Source of the DNA: Chitinophagaceae bacterium
Lineage (GTDB): Bacteria > Bacteroidota > Bacteroidia > Chitinophagales > Chitinophagaceae
Assembly (NCBI GenBank): GCA_947457465.1
Contig: CANGWB010000011.1
Coordinates: forward strand, 1 to 61,533
Length of the DNA stretch: 61,533 bases
Direction of reading: 5' to 3'
In this document: positions 34,907 through 42,770 of the stretch, in pieces
How the letters are laid out: each line of letters starts with the position of its first letter
Position numbering within the stretch: the stretch's first letter is position 1
Notes under the pieces: generated by a model
Told to the model about the DNA's origin: nothing
What the model saw: only the letters and a program-made list of their open reading frames with translations
The model's database searches: none
Position numbers and translations under genes: made by a program

Positions 34907-36364
34907 TCAAAAACGAATGGAGATGTTTTTCGGTTCAGTGAAAAATCGCATTGCTTCCCAGCCACCTTCCCGACCGATGCCACTATTTTTCACGCCCCCG
35001 AATGGCGTACGGAGATCCCGGTACAGCCAGCTGTTTACCCAAACGATACCCGTTTGTAAGGCCGTAGCCACGCGATGTGCTTTTTTCAATTCGCTGGTCC
35101 ACACAGTAGCCGCCAGTCCATAACCGGAAGCATTGGCCAGTTCGATCGCCTCCTTTTCATCTTTAAACCTTTGTAGGGTGACAACCGGACCGAAAATCTC
35201 TTCCTGATTGGTTCGAGTATCCGGACCAAGTCCTTCAATGACCGTAGGCTTATAAAAAAATCCACCAGAGCAATTGCCTGTGGCCGTAAATCGTTCACCA
35301 CCGATCAACATCCTTCCGCCCTCCTCAACAGCCAGTTCAACGCATTGGCTGACTTTTTCAAAATGGGTTTGACTGACCAGCGCGCCTTGTTTGGATTTTT
35401 CATCCAGCGGGTCTCCTATCGTAAGTTGTTTCACTTTCTCTAGGAAAGCATCGCGAAACCGGTCATAGATCGAATCCTCGATCAATAAACGAGAAGTACA
35501 AAGACATATCTCACCCTGATTCGTAAAAGAAGAACGAACGGTTTCAGTAATCATGGCATCGAACTCAGCATCTGCAAAAATCACGGCTGCATTCTTTCCT
35601 CCCAGCTCAAGTGAATATTTTTTTAGCCCGGGGGCTAGCAAGGAGGCGATGCGTTGACCTGCCCGCGTGCTGCCCGTAAAAGAAATAGCCTTGATCTCTG
35701 GATGGGTGACGATGGATTCACCTGTAGTTGGACCATCCCCCTGTATGATATTCAGCACGCCGGGAGGAAATCCTATGCGTTTCATCAACTCACCCAACAA
35801 ATACGCGGTGGTCGGTGTTACCTCGCTGGGTTTTGCCACCACCGTGTTGCCGGCAGCAAGCGCCGGGGCGATCTTCCAGGTGAATAAATATAATGGCAGA
35901 TTCCAAGGCGATATACACCCCACTACACCCAGTGGTTGACGAAGTGTATAGTCAATGGTATTGGGACCACTATGCGATTCGGATGCAAATTGAGTAGCCG
36001 CTGCCGCGAAGAATCTAAAATTGGAGGATGCGCGAGGAATATCCACTTTCTTGCTCAACCAAAGTGGCTTGCCGCTGTCTGTTGTTTCTGCGAGGGCCAG
36101 CGACTCCATTTCGGCATCGATCGCATCAGCTAAGCGATTGAGCCAATAAGCCCTTGTCTCAGCAGGCAACGCAGACCAACTTACAAAAGCATTTTTAGCA
36201 GCCTGTACAGCTTCATCTACAACAGCCGCGGAGGCTACCGGTATTTCTCCGACCACTACTGTTGTCGCGGGATTTATGTTTGGAATGACGACTGCATTCT
36301 TGTCTTCAACAGGTAGACCGCCGATCCAATGACTGATCCGATATGGTGATTGTAGAGTAGACAT
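34907..36364 (-). CDS. nbaE: 2-aminomuconate-6-semialdehyde dehydrogenase (aldehyde dehydrogenase family)
   Basis: NAD-dependent aldehyde dehydrogenase of 485 residues. LELGGKNAAVIF holds the general-base Glu, NQGEICLCTSRLLIE the catalytic Cys (~287), and ISPWNLPLYLFTWKIAPALAAG the NAD site. The sequence belongs with 2-amino- and 2-hydroxymuconic semialdehyde dehydrogenases. The neighbours (deaminase three bases downstream, ACMS decarboxylase divergent) favour the aminomuconate substrate. It starts three bases after the SDR stop. Confidence 0.9.
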   Translation of the reverse strand: MSTLQSPYRISHWIGGLPVEDKNAVVIPNINPATTVVVGEIPVASAAVVDEAVQAAKNAFVSWSALPAETRAYWLNRLADAIDAEMESLALAETTDSGKPLWLSKKVDIPRASSNFRFFAAAATQFASESHSGPNTIDYTLRQPLGVVGCISPWNLPLYLFTWKIAPALAAGNTVVAKPSEVTPTTAYLLGELMKRIGFPPGVLNIIQGDGPTTGESIVTHPEIKAISFTGSTRAGQRIASLLAPGLKKYSLELGGKNAAVIFADAEFDAMITETVRSSFTNQGEICLCTSRLLIEDSIYDRFRDAFLEKVKQLTIGDPLDEKSKQGALVSQTHFEKVSQCVELAVEEGGRMLIGGERFTATGNCSGGFFYKPTVIEGLGPDTRTNQEEIFGPVVTLQRFKDEKEAIELANASGYGLAATVWTSELKKAHRVATALQTGIVWVNSWLYRDLRTPFGGVKNSGIGREGGWEAMRFFTEPKNISIRF

Positions 36365-36367
36365 GTA

Positions 36368-37153
36368 TCAGATACTGCCCGTGCGACCGCCGTCGACCGG
36401 AATACTTACCCCATGAATATAGGAAGCCGCGGGGGACGCAAGAAAGGCTGCCAGTGCGGCCACTTCATCGGGTTCTGCGATCCGGCGAAGAGGCACCTCG
36501 TTTTTCCATTCTGCTTCTACCGAATCAACCGACTTATTTTCTTTTTTGGCTTTTTCTTCCATCAACAATTGCAACCGTTGTGTGCGGGTAAATCCGGGAA
36601 GAATATTATTCACCGTGATCTGATCGGGCCCCACCTCATTGGCAAGTGTTTTGGCCCAAGAAGCAACGGCCCCACGTATGGTGTTCGATACTCCGAGGTT
36701 CTTCAACGGAATGCGCACGGAGGTGGAAATGATATTGATGATCCGACCATAACCTGTAGTCCGCATGCCGGGAATCAGCAACTGGGCCAGCTGATGATTC
36801 GCCAACAGGTGTTGCTGAAAGGTTTGCAAAAAAGTTTCGGAAGAGGCCTGAAGAAGAGGTCCGGAGGCCGGCCCACCACTGTTATTGATGAGTATGTGAA
36901 TCGGTCCACTCTGTAGTTGCTCTTCAACAGCAGCACGCAGTTGTTCAGGTTGCGTTTGATCGGCGACGCAAATGCGATGTGCTTGTCCGGCTGTACGATC
37001 AAGGCTGTTAATTGCATCCGTCAGGGATTCTTTTGATCGGCCCAGTAATACACAGGTGGCCCCCAAAGCGGACAATTCTCGGGCGATGGCCAATCCGATC
37101 CCTTGTGTACTTCCGCACACAAGTGCACTTTTGCCGGCAAGCGAAAGATTCAT
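36368..37153 (-). CDS. Atypical SDR protein, head gene of the kynurenine operon, lacks YxxxK
   Basis: 261-residue short-chain dehydrogenase-like protein. The nucleotide motif reads VCGSTQGIG rather than TGxxxGIG. The usual Tyr-x-x-x-Lys site is replaced by SNTIR (in NLGVSNTIRGAV), although NNSGG, NNILPGFTRT and the C-terminal VDGG are kept. It matches a BKR-like SDR subgroup known for a degenerate catalytic tetrad. A perfect -7 box lies five bases upstream, making it the first gene of the run to gcdH. Its role in tryptophan breakdown is unknown; it could serve the reduction step for which no other gene is seen here. Confidence 0.86.
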   Translation of the reverse strand: MNLSLAGKSALVCGSTQGIGLAIARELSALGATCVLLGRSKESLTDAINSLDRTAGQAHRICVADQTQPEQLRAAVEEQLQSGPIHILINNSGGPASGPLLQASSETFLQTFQQHLLANHQLAQLLIPGMRTTGYGRIINIISTSVRIPLKNLGVSNTIRGAVASWAKTLANEVGPDQITVNNILPGFTRTQRLQLLMEEKAKKENKSVDSVEAEWKNEVPLRRIAEPDEVAALAAFLASPAASYIHGVSIPVDGGRTGSI

Positions 37154-37158
37154 GGTGT

Positions 37159-37166
37159 CAAACCTA
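37159..37166 (-). promoter_or_regulatory. -7 promoter element of the kynurenine operon
   Basis: TAGGTTTG on the minus strand ends five bases before the SDR start codon. The 66-base gap to the divergent dioxygenase gene must hold the control sites of both units. Confidence 0.6.
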
Positions 37167-37219
37167 CGCCAATTTGTTGTATTTTTTCGACCTCTAAGCC
37201 ATTCAAAAAAACGACTGCA

Positions 37220-37744
37220 ATGCCCGTAAACGCCCCTTTCAATCTTAAAAAATGGATCGACGAAAATCGTGATCTGTTAAAGCCTCCTGTTGGAAACCAA
37301 TGTGTCTATAAAGACGCGGAGGACTTCATTGTGATGGTGGTTGGCGGACCCAATGCCCGTAAAGATTATCATTACAACGAAACAGAAGAACTCTATTACC
37401 AGATCGAGGGAGAGATCACCGTTAAGATCATAGATGACGGCGTGCCAAAAGATATACATCTCAAGGAAGGTGATATGTTTTTGCTTCCGCCCCGCACACC
37501 CCATTCGCCCCAACGCGGACCGAACACGGTGGGTTTAGTGATCGAAAAGATCCGAAAAGACGAGGCGGATGGTTTTCAATGGTTCTGTGAAACATGCGGA
37601 CACCTCTTGCATGAATCCAAGCTTGTTGTCAATGATATTGTAAAGCAACTCCCTCCTGTGATGGATGCTTTTTATTCATCCGAGGAAAAAAGAACCTGTG
37701 AAAAGTGCGGATCGGTGATGCAGCCGCCCGTACGTAAAGCCTGA
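37220..37744 (+). CDS. nbaC: 3-hydroxyanthranilate 3,4-dioxygenase
   Basis: Opens the ring of 3-hydroxyanthranilate to 2-amino-3-carboxymuconate semialdehyde. 174 residues, a bacterial-type cupin. Iron ligands are His51, Glu57 and His95, with substrate Arg99. The C-terminus carries the rubredoxin-like second metal site CETC (123-126) and CEKC (160-163). The ATG at 37220 (MPVNAPFNLKKW) is the family start; the longer open frame runs back into the divergent SDR gene. The decarboxylase follows after three bases. Confidence 0.96.
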   Translation: MPVNAPFNLKKWIDENRDLLKPPVGNQCVYKDAEDFIVMVVGGPNARKDYHYNETEELYYQIEGEITVKIIDDGVPKDIHLKEGDMFLLPPRTPHSPQRGPNTVGLVIEKIRKDEADGFQWFCETCGHLLHESKLVVNDIVKQLPPVMDAFYSSEEKRTCEKCGSVMQPPVRKA

Positions 37745-37747
37745 GTT

Positions 37748-38743
37748 TTGACGATCGACATCCACACCCATATCATGCCGGAGCATATGCCCAATTGGGT
37801 TAAACGCTTCGGTTACGGCGACTTCATACACCTGGAGCACCGCAATTGCCAGGCCTGCATGATGAAAGGTGATAAACTTTTCCGCCAGGTCGATGCCAAT
37901 TGCTTCCGAGCAGAGGACAGATTTCGGGATATGGAGCGAACCGGAATCGACAAACAAGTCTTGTCGACCATTCCCGTATTATTTAACTATTGGGCCAAAG
38001 CAGCAGATGCCTTGGAAACCTCCCGCTTTTTGAATGACCATATCGCCGAAACCACCCAACAACATCCGGATCGTTTTATTGGCTTAGGAACAGTACCGCT
38101 GCAAGACCCCGATAGCGCGATCGATGAATTGCATCGATGTGTTAGGGAGCTTGGATTAGCCGGGGTGGAGATCGGTACCAACGTAAATGGCTTGAACTTA
38201 TCCGACCCTCGTTTCCGTCCATTTTTTGAAGCGGCAGAAAAACTACAGTGTGCCCTTTTCATTCACCCCTGGGAGATGATGGGAGAAGAGCAGATGCAGG
38301 ACTATTGGCTCCCTTGGCTGGTGGGGATGCCGGCAGAAACAACCCGAGCTATTTGCTCGCTGATCTTTGGGGGAATATTCGAATCCTTTCCTAGGCTTCG
38401 AATCGCTTTTGCACATGGTGGCGGATCGTTCCCCTATACGCTGGGACGGATTCAACACGGCTTTGATGTTCGGCCCGACCTGGTAGCAAAACACAATAAC
38501 ATAGCGCCTGAAAATTACCTCGGTAAATTCTGGGTAGACAGCCTGGTGCATGACCCCAAAGCACTGTCCTTTCTAATTAACTCCATTGGAGAGCATTCGA
38601 TCTGCGTGGGAAGCGATTACCCTTTCCCATTGGGTGAGGAATTTCCCGGGCATCTATTGAACCCAACGATTTACAGCCAAGAAACGATCGCCCGAATCCG
38701 ATCCGGCAATGCACAGGATTGGCTGTTCGGAAAAACAGCTTAA
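37748..38743 (+). CDS. nbaD: 2-amino-3-carboxymuconate-6-semialdehyde decarboxylase (ACMSD)
   Basis: Zinc amidohydrolase-fold decarboxylase of 331 residues that directs the pathway to 2-aminomuconate semialdehyde rather than quinolinate. DIHTHIMP gives two metal histidines (H6, H8), FIHPWE a third (~173), HGGG is near 235, and GSDYPFPLG holds the metal Asp (~290). The start is a TTG three bases after the dioxygenase stop; no ATG or GTG is available nearby. The 3' end overlaps the mrp stop by four bases. Confidence 0.93.
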   Translation: MTIDIHTHIMPEHMPNWVKRFGYGDFIHLEHRNCQACMMKGDKLFRQVDANCFRAEDRFRDMERTGIDKQVLSTIPVLFNYWAKAADALETSRFLNDHIAETTQQHPDRFIGLGTVPLQDPDSAIDELHRCVRELGLAGVEIGTNVNGLNLSDPRFRPFFEAAEKLQCALFIHPWEMMGEEQMQDYWLPWLVGMPAETTRAICSLIFGGIFESFPRLRIAFAHGGGSFPYTLGRIQHGFDVRPDLVAKHNNIAPENYLGKFWVDSLVHDPKALSFLINSIGEHSICVGSDYPFPLGEEFPGHLLNPTIYSQETIARIRSGNAQDWLFGKTA

Positions 38744-39831
38744 AGTTGTTGTGCGATCTCTTCGGATCGTAAGTTGGCATTACGCATAGCGATACTTCTC
38801 ACCACTTGCGCGGAAAATTGGGTGAATGCCTGTTGCGTGATCGAATCGTCTCCCATCATCACCGGCACGCCCTGATCACCACCTTCACGAATGGATTGAA
38901 CAATCGGGATCTCACCCAGGAACGGAAGGTCGTATTCACTTGCCAGTCGACGTCCGCCTTGTTTTCCAAATATGTAATATCTGTTGTCGGGTAGTTCAAC
39001 CGGCGTGAAATAACTCATGTTTTCTACGAGCCCGATGATGGGAACATTCAGTTGCGCCTGACCGAACATGGCAATTCCCTTTTTGGCATCCGCTAGGGCA
39101 ACATCCTGTGGTGTACTGACGATCACAGCTCCAGTAACTGGAACGGTTTGCATAAGTGTCAGGTGAATATCACCAGTACCGGGCGGCATATCGATCACCA
39201 GATAATCGAGATCTCCCCACTCCACATCGGAAACGAATTGACGGATGGCACTACTGGCCATCGGTCCGCGCCAGACCACTGCATTCTTTTCATCCACTAG
39301 TAGTCCGATACTCATCAGCCGAATGCCAAATCGCTCTATAGGTACGATCACCCCTTTCCCATTCACGTCTTTCATCAGCGGACGTTCGCCACGTACACCG
39401 AACATGATGGGTACGCTTGGGCCATAGATGTCCGCATCCATGAGTCCGACCGAGGCTCCACCCTTAGCCAATGCGATGGCCAAATTTGCCGCAACGGTAG
39501 ATTTACCTACTCCCCCTTTACCACTGACCACCGCAATGATGTTCTTGACACCGGGCAACAAACTTCCGGGATCCTGTCGCTTCGTCGTTGTATTGGCCGT
39601 AAAATGGACATTCACTTCTGCGTTCGGATTAACCAGCAAGCGTATCGCATTGACACTGGCCTGGCGCATTTGTTCCTTCATGGGACAAGCCGGGGTTGTC
39701 AGTACCAGCGTGAAAGAAACTTTATGATCATCGATCTGAATGTCCTGGATCATGTTCAGGGTAACCAGGTCTTTTCCCAGATCGGGCTCTTGTACATTAC
39801 GCAGTGCGTCTAAAACTTGTTCTCGGGTCAT
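38740..39831 (-). CDS. apbC: Mrp/NBP35 family iron-sulfur carrier ATPase
   Basis: 363-residue P-loop protein that assembles or carries Fe-S clusters. A MIP18/DUF59 domain fills residues ~1-85 (LVTLNMIQDIQID, TTPACPMKEQM); the deviant Walker A GKGGVGKST is at ~101-109, and DMPPGTGDIHLT and VENMSYF are family motifs. The frame is open to 39990, but homologues start at MTREQVLDAL, the ATG at 39831. A TAATTTTG -7 box (39868-39861) lies 29 bases upstream. Confidence 0.94.
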   Translation of the reverse strand: MTREQVLDALRNVQEPDLGKDLVTLNMIQDIQIDDHKVSFTLVLTTPACPMKEQMRQASVNAIRLLVNPNAEVNVHFTANTTTKRQDPGSLLPGVKNIIAVVSGKGGVGKSTVAANLAIALAKGGASVGLMDADIYGPSVPIMFGVRGERPLMKDVNGKGVIVPIERFGIRLMSIGLLVDEKNAVVWRGPMASSAIRQFVSDVEWGDLDYLVIDMPPGTGDIHLTLMQTVPVTGAVIVSTPQDVALADAKKGIAMFGQAQLNVPIIGLVENMSYFTPVELPDNRYYIFGKQGGRRLASEYDLPFLGEIPIVQSIREGGDQGVPVMMGDDSITQQAFTQFSAQVVRSIAMRNANLRSEEIAQQL

Positions 39832-39860
39832 GGATAAAATGTTAAAAGGCGATTCCGCCG

Positions 39861-39868
39861 CAAAATTA
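39861..39868 (-). promoter_or_regulatory. -7 promoter element of apbC/mrp
   Basis: TAATTTTG on the minus strand, 29 bases before the start codon. No -33 TTTG at standard spacing. Confidence 0.45.
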
Positions 39869-39889
39869 ACCGCTGTACGGGTCAATTTG

Positions 39890-39922
39890 TTTGATAAAAT
39901 CAGCAAGCAGCAACTAATTTTG
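39890..39922 (+). promoter_or_regulatory. Promoter with -33 and -7 boxes for the exported 213-residue gene
   Basis: TTTG (39890-39893), 21 bases, TAATTTTG (39915-39922), then four bases to the GTG start. Same layout as the clpS promoter. Confidence 0.72.
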
Positions 39923-39926
39923 GGCC

Positions 39927-40568
39927 GTGCGAAAAATTCTACTGGTATTGATCCTCTGGGGATGTCTGGGCAATGTGCGTAGCCATGCACAATTTGAAAC
40001 CACCCGCGACTCGATCGTACAGCTCTATGGGATCGTGATGACGGCGGATAGCTTAGTCGGCATACCGGCCGTCAGCATACAAGTAAAAGGACAAAACCGA
40101 GGAACGCTCACCAATAACCAGGGTGTATTCTCGATCGTCGTGCTCAAGGGCGATGAGGTGGAGTTTACACACGTCTCCTACCAGAGTAAGACCATAAAAG
40201 TGCCATTGAACCTGATCGGCAATCAACACAGCATTGTACAGTTGATGGTGGCAGATACCGTTTATCTGCCGGCAACCATCATCAAACCACGTCCTACCCC
40301 CGAACAATTTTTCAGGGATTTTATAAACAATCCCATACCGGATGACGATTACGAGATCGCTCGAAAAAATATGAGTGAAGCCAAACGCCGGGCCTGGATG
40401 CAATCCACCCCGGGTGACGGCGGAGAGGCCACTCGAATGCAGCTGAACAAGATCGCCACCCGAGCCGTTTATCAAGGGCAGATGCCCCCGATGAACATTT
40501 TCAATCCGGCTGCCTGGGGTGAATTCATACAAGCCTGGAAACGGGGCGATTTCAAGCGCAAGCGCTAA
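39927..40568 (+). CDS. Exported carboxypeptidase-regulatory-like domain protein
   Basis: 213 residues with a signal peptide (RKILLVLILWGCLGNVRSHAQ). Residues ~30-110 form one CarboxypepD_reg-like beta sandwich (LYGIVMTADSLVGIPAVSI, NNQGVFSI, VEFTHVSYQ), the domain also found at the N-termini of TonB-dependent receptors. No barrel follows; instead there is a basic, Arg/Lys-rich C-terminus of unknown role. It starts with GTG, supported by a promoter four bases upstream. Possibly a periplasmic or surface-associated binding protein. Confidence 0.85.
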   Translation: MRKILLVLILWGCLGNVRSHAQFETTRDSIVQLYGIVMTADSLVGIPAVSIQVKGQNRGTLTNNQGVFSIVVLKGDEVEFTHVSYQSKTIKVPLNLIGNQHSIVQLMVADTVYLPATIIKPRPTPEQFFRDFINNPIPDDDYEIARKNMSEAKRRAWMQSTPGDGGEATRMQLNKIATRAVYQGQMPPMNIFNPAAWGEFIQAWKRGDFKRKR

Positions 40569-40604
40569 TCTCTTTTCGGGTAACTTTACCAAAATCATAT
40601 TCGA

Positions 40605-41504
40605 ATGGACCTGAATTCGAAAGTCGCCGTGATCGGCGCCGGCACCATGGGCAATGGAATCGCACACGTTTTTGCCCAACATGGTTTTCAAGTAACCCTG
40701 ATCGATGTTTCGGCTGATGCCTTGACAAAAGCTTTACAGACCATCGGAGCAAACTTGGATCGACTTGTAAAGAAAGAGATCATCCGAAAAGAATTAAAAG
40801 ATGAAACGCTGAACCGGATCAGTACCAAAACGTCCCTCGATGCTGGAGTGGTCGGCGCCGGACTCATCGTGGAAGCCGCCACCGAGAATGTTGAGCTCAA
40901 GAAAAAGATTTTCAGCCAAATGGATGCCGCTGCCGATCCGAACGCGATCTTGGCCACCAATACCTCTTCCATCTCCATTGATCTGTTGGCTCAGTCTACA
41001 AGCCGGCCCTCGAAGGTGATCGGGATGCACTTCATGAACCCGGTACCGGTGATGAAATTGGTGGAAGTGATACAAGGGCCTAAAACCGATCCATCCGTCA
41101 CCCAAACCATCGTAACGCTTAGTACTGAACTCGGCAAAGTACCCTGTGTCGTGAATGATTTCCCCGGATTCATTTCAAATCGCATCCTGATGCCGATGAT
41201 CAATGAAGCCATTCTCAGCTTGGAAGAAGGTGTTGCTGGTGTAAGCTCGATCGACACCATCATGAAACTCGGTATGGCCCACCCAATGGGCCCATTGCAA
41301 CTCGCCGACCTGATCGGTTTGGATGTTTGTCTTTCCATCCTGCGTGTTTTAGAATCCGGATTCAACGATAAAAAATACACCCCGGCCAAACTCTTGATAG
41401 AACTTGTTTCCGAAGGGAAATTGGGCGCTAAATCCGGGGAAGGATTTTACATTCACACCCCAGGCAGCAAGGAACTGCAAGTGAATCCCCGATTCAATGC
41501 CTGA
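40605..41504 (+). CDS. hbd: 3-hydroxybutyryl-CoA dehydrogenase
   Basis: NAD(P)-dependent oxidation of 3-hydroxybutyryl-CoA, or the reverse. 299 residues: Rossmann motif VIGAGTMGNGIAHVFAQ at ~9, NTSSISI near 120, the catalytic His in GMHFMNPVPVMKLVEVI near 140, and NDFPGFISNRILMPMINEA. It could take up crotonyl-CoA formed by glutaryl-CoA dehydrogenase after hydration, linking it to the kynurenine genes 3 kb upstream. prmC starts seven bases after its stop. Confidence 0.95.
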   Translation: MDLNSKVAVIGAGTMGNGIAHVFAQHGFQVTLIDVSADALTKALQTIGANLDRLVKKEIIRKELKDETLNRISTKTSLDAGVVGAGLIVEAATENVELKKKIFSQMDAAADPNAILATNTSSISIDLLAQSTSRPSKVIGMHFMNPVPVMKLVEVIQGPKTDPSVTQTIVTLSTELGKVPCVVNDFPGFISNRILMPMINEAILSLEEGVAGVSSIDTIMKLGMAHPMGPLQLADLIGLDVCLSILRVLESGFNDKKYTPAKLLIELVSEGKLGAKSGEGFYIHTPGSKELQVNPRFNA

Positions 41505-41510
41505 TCCACT

Positions 41511-42362
41511 GTGAATACGAGCAATTTCCTGCTGTTGCTTTCATCTGATCTGAAGGACATTTATGACCCCTCTGAGATCTCCGCGACCGGAAGGGTGGTG
41601 ATCGATCATTTGCAACGAAAGAGTGCTGCTCCAATCAGCGCGGAGGAAGAGTGGTCTGATGCTACTGCTGCATTAGCTGAATCGATCCGCATCGAGCTGA
41701 AACACGGCAAACCCCTTCAATATGTGTTGAAGGAAGCTTGGTTTGATAATAGATTATTTTATGTCGATCCATCCGTTTTGATACCTAGGCCGGAAACAGA
41801 AGAATTATTCGACTGGATCAAAAAAGATCAAAACGAACATACGAGTATCAATAAAATCCTGGAGGTAGGTACAGGAAGCGGGATACTCAGTATCTCACTG
41901 AAGAAAGCCTATCCACTAGCCGAAGTGATTGCCCTTGACATCAGTGCAGCGGCACTGGAGGTTGCCCAAAAAAATTCCAATCGGCTAGGCGAATCAGTTG
42001 TTTTTAAAAAAATGGACTTTACGAATGAGTCCCTATGGATTGATCTTCCCTCTGTAGATATTCTTGTCAGCAATCCACCCTACATTTCAGAGGAGGAACG
42101 ACCACTTATTCCTTCAAATGTGATCGATCACGAGCCTGCATTGGCATTGTTTGTTCCGTCTAATGACCCGCTTCAATTTTATCGATCGATCGGCCTATTT
42201 GGGCGGGATAAATTAAATCCGGGTGGCCGTATTTATGTGGAGATACATGAATCCAGAGGTATGGAAACAGCCAACTTATTTGAATCGCTTGGTTATTCAG
42301 TTGTCATCCGGACGGATATGCAGGGAAAGCAACGAATGATCCTAGCCATGAGGAAAGACTGA
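41511..42362 (+). CDS. prmC: Peptide chain release factor N5-glutamine methyltransferase
   Basis: Methylates the GGQ glutamine of release factors 1 and 2. 283 residues; LIPRPETEELFDW is the substrate-side signature, EVGTGSGILSISL the SAM site and VSNPPYIS the NPPY catalytic motif. It starts with GTG close behind hbd. Its stop directly abuts the convergent exbD stop. Confidence 0.95.
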   Translation: MNTSNFLLLLSSDLKDIYDPSEISATGRVVIDHLQRKSAAPISAEEEWSDATAALAESIRIELKHGKPLQYVLKEAWFDNRLFYVDPSVLIPRPETEELFDWIKKDQNEHTSINKILEVGTGSGILSISLKKAYPLAEVIALDISAAALEVAQKNSNRLGESVVFKKMDFTNESLWIDLPSVDILVSNPPYISEEERPLIPSNVIDHEPALALFVPSNDPLQFYRSIGLFGRDKLNPGGRIYVEIHESRGMETANLFESLGYSVVIRTDMQGKQRMILAMRKD

Positions 42363-42764
42363 TCAATCCACACGGGCTACTACCCTAGCCTTCTCTTTTT
42401 TTGCCAGCCGCATGACCTTGAACACTTCCCCGTATTGGGCTGCTGTATCCGCATTGATCACAACGGTAGGCGTATCAACCAATGAACGGTATTTGCGAAT
42501 CTCGTCGACCAACGCCGAGTCAAATCTGCTTCCATTAATGGCTGTGGTACCCAGGTAAAATTGCTGGTTCCGGTCAATGGATACCATGATGTGCTGTTTG
42601 GCCTTAGTGTCTTTATTCCCGGCAGGGTTGTTCACACTCACCACGTTCGGATTGGCAATGGTCGATACGATCAGGAAGAACATCAATACGATGAATAAGA
42701 TGTCCACCAGCGTATCCGTGAAGACTTCAGACTCCTGCTTATGTTTTTTTCGTAGGCGGGGCAT
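42363..42764 (-). CDS. exbD: Biopolymer transporter ExbD
   Basis: 133-residue protein with one N-terminal membrane helix (VDILFIVLMFFLIVSTI, with the proton-path Asp just before it) and a periplasmic domain. It partners ExbB to power TonB or a Tol-like system. Six bases separate it from exbB. No tonB is adjacent. Confidence 0.92.
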   Translation of the reverse strand: MPRLRKKHKQESEVFTDTLVDILFIVLMFFLIVSTIANPNVVSVNNPAGNKDTKAKQHIMVSIDRNQQFYLGTTAINGSRFDSALVDEIRKYRSLVDTPTVVINADTAAQYGEVFKVMRLAKKEKARVVARVD

Positions 42765-42770
42765 GGTCTG

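Noticed and set aside
36413-36916. 167-codon plus-strand open frame inside the atypical SDR gene
   Set aside because: Covers conserved SDR positions on the other strand and has no family resemblance.
29811-37744. Possible horizontally acquired island for the kynurenine genes
   Set aside because: No integrase, tRNA junction, repeats or base-composition shift is visible; promoters match the rest of the window and housekeeping genes are interleaved.
40053-40691. 212-codon open frame on the minus strand opposite the CarboxypepD_reg gene
   Set aside because: It lies wholly opposite a gene with a signal peptide, a known domain and a strong promoter, runs into the hbd start and resembles no family. 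It is a shadow frame.
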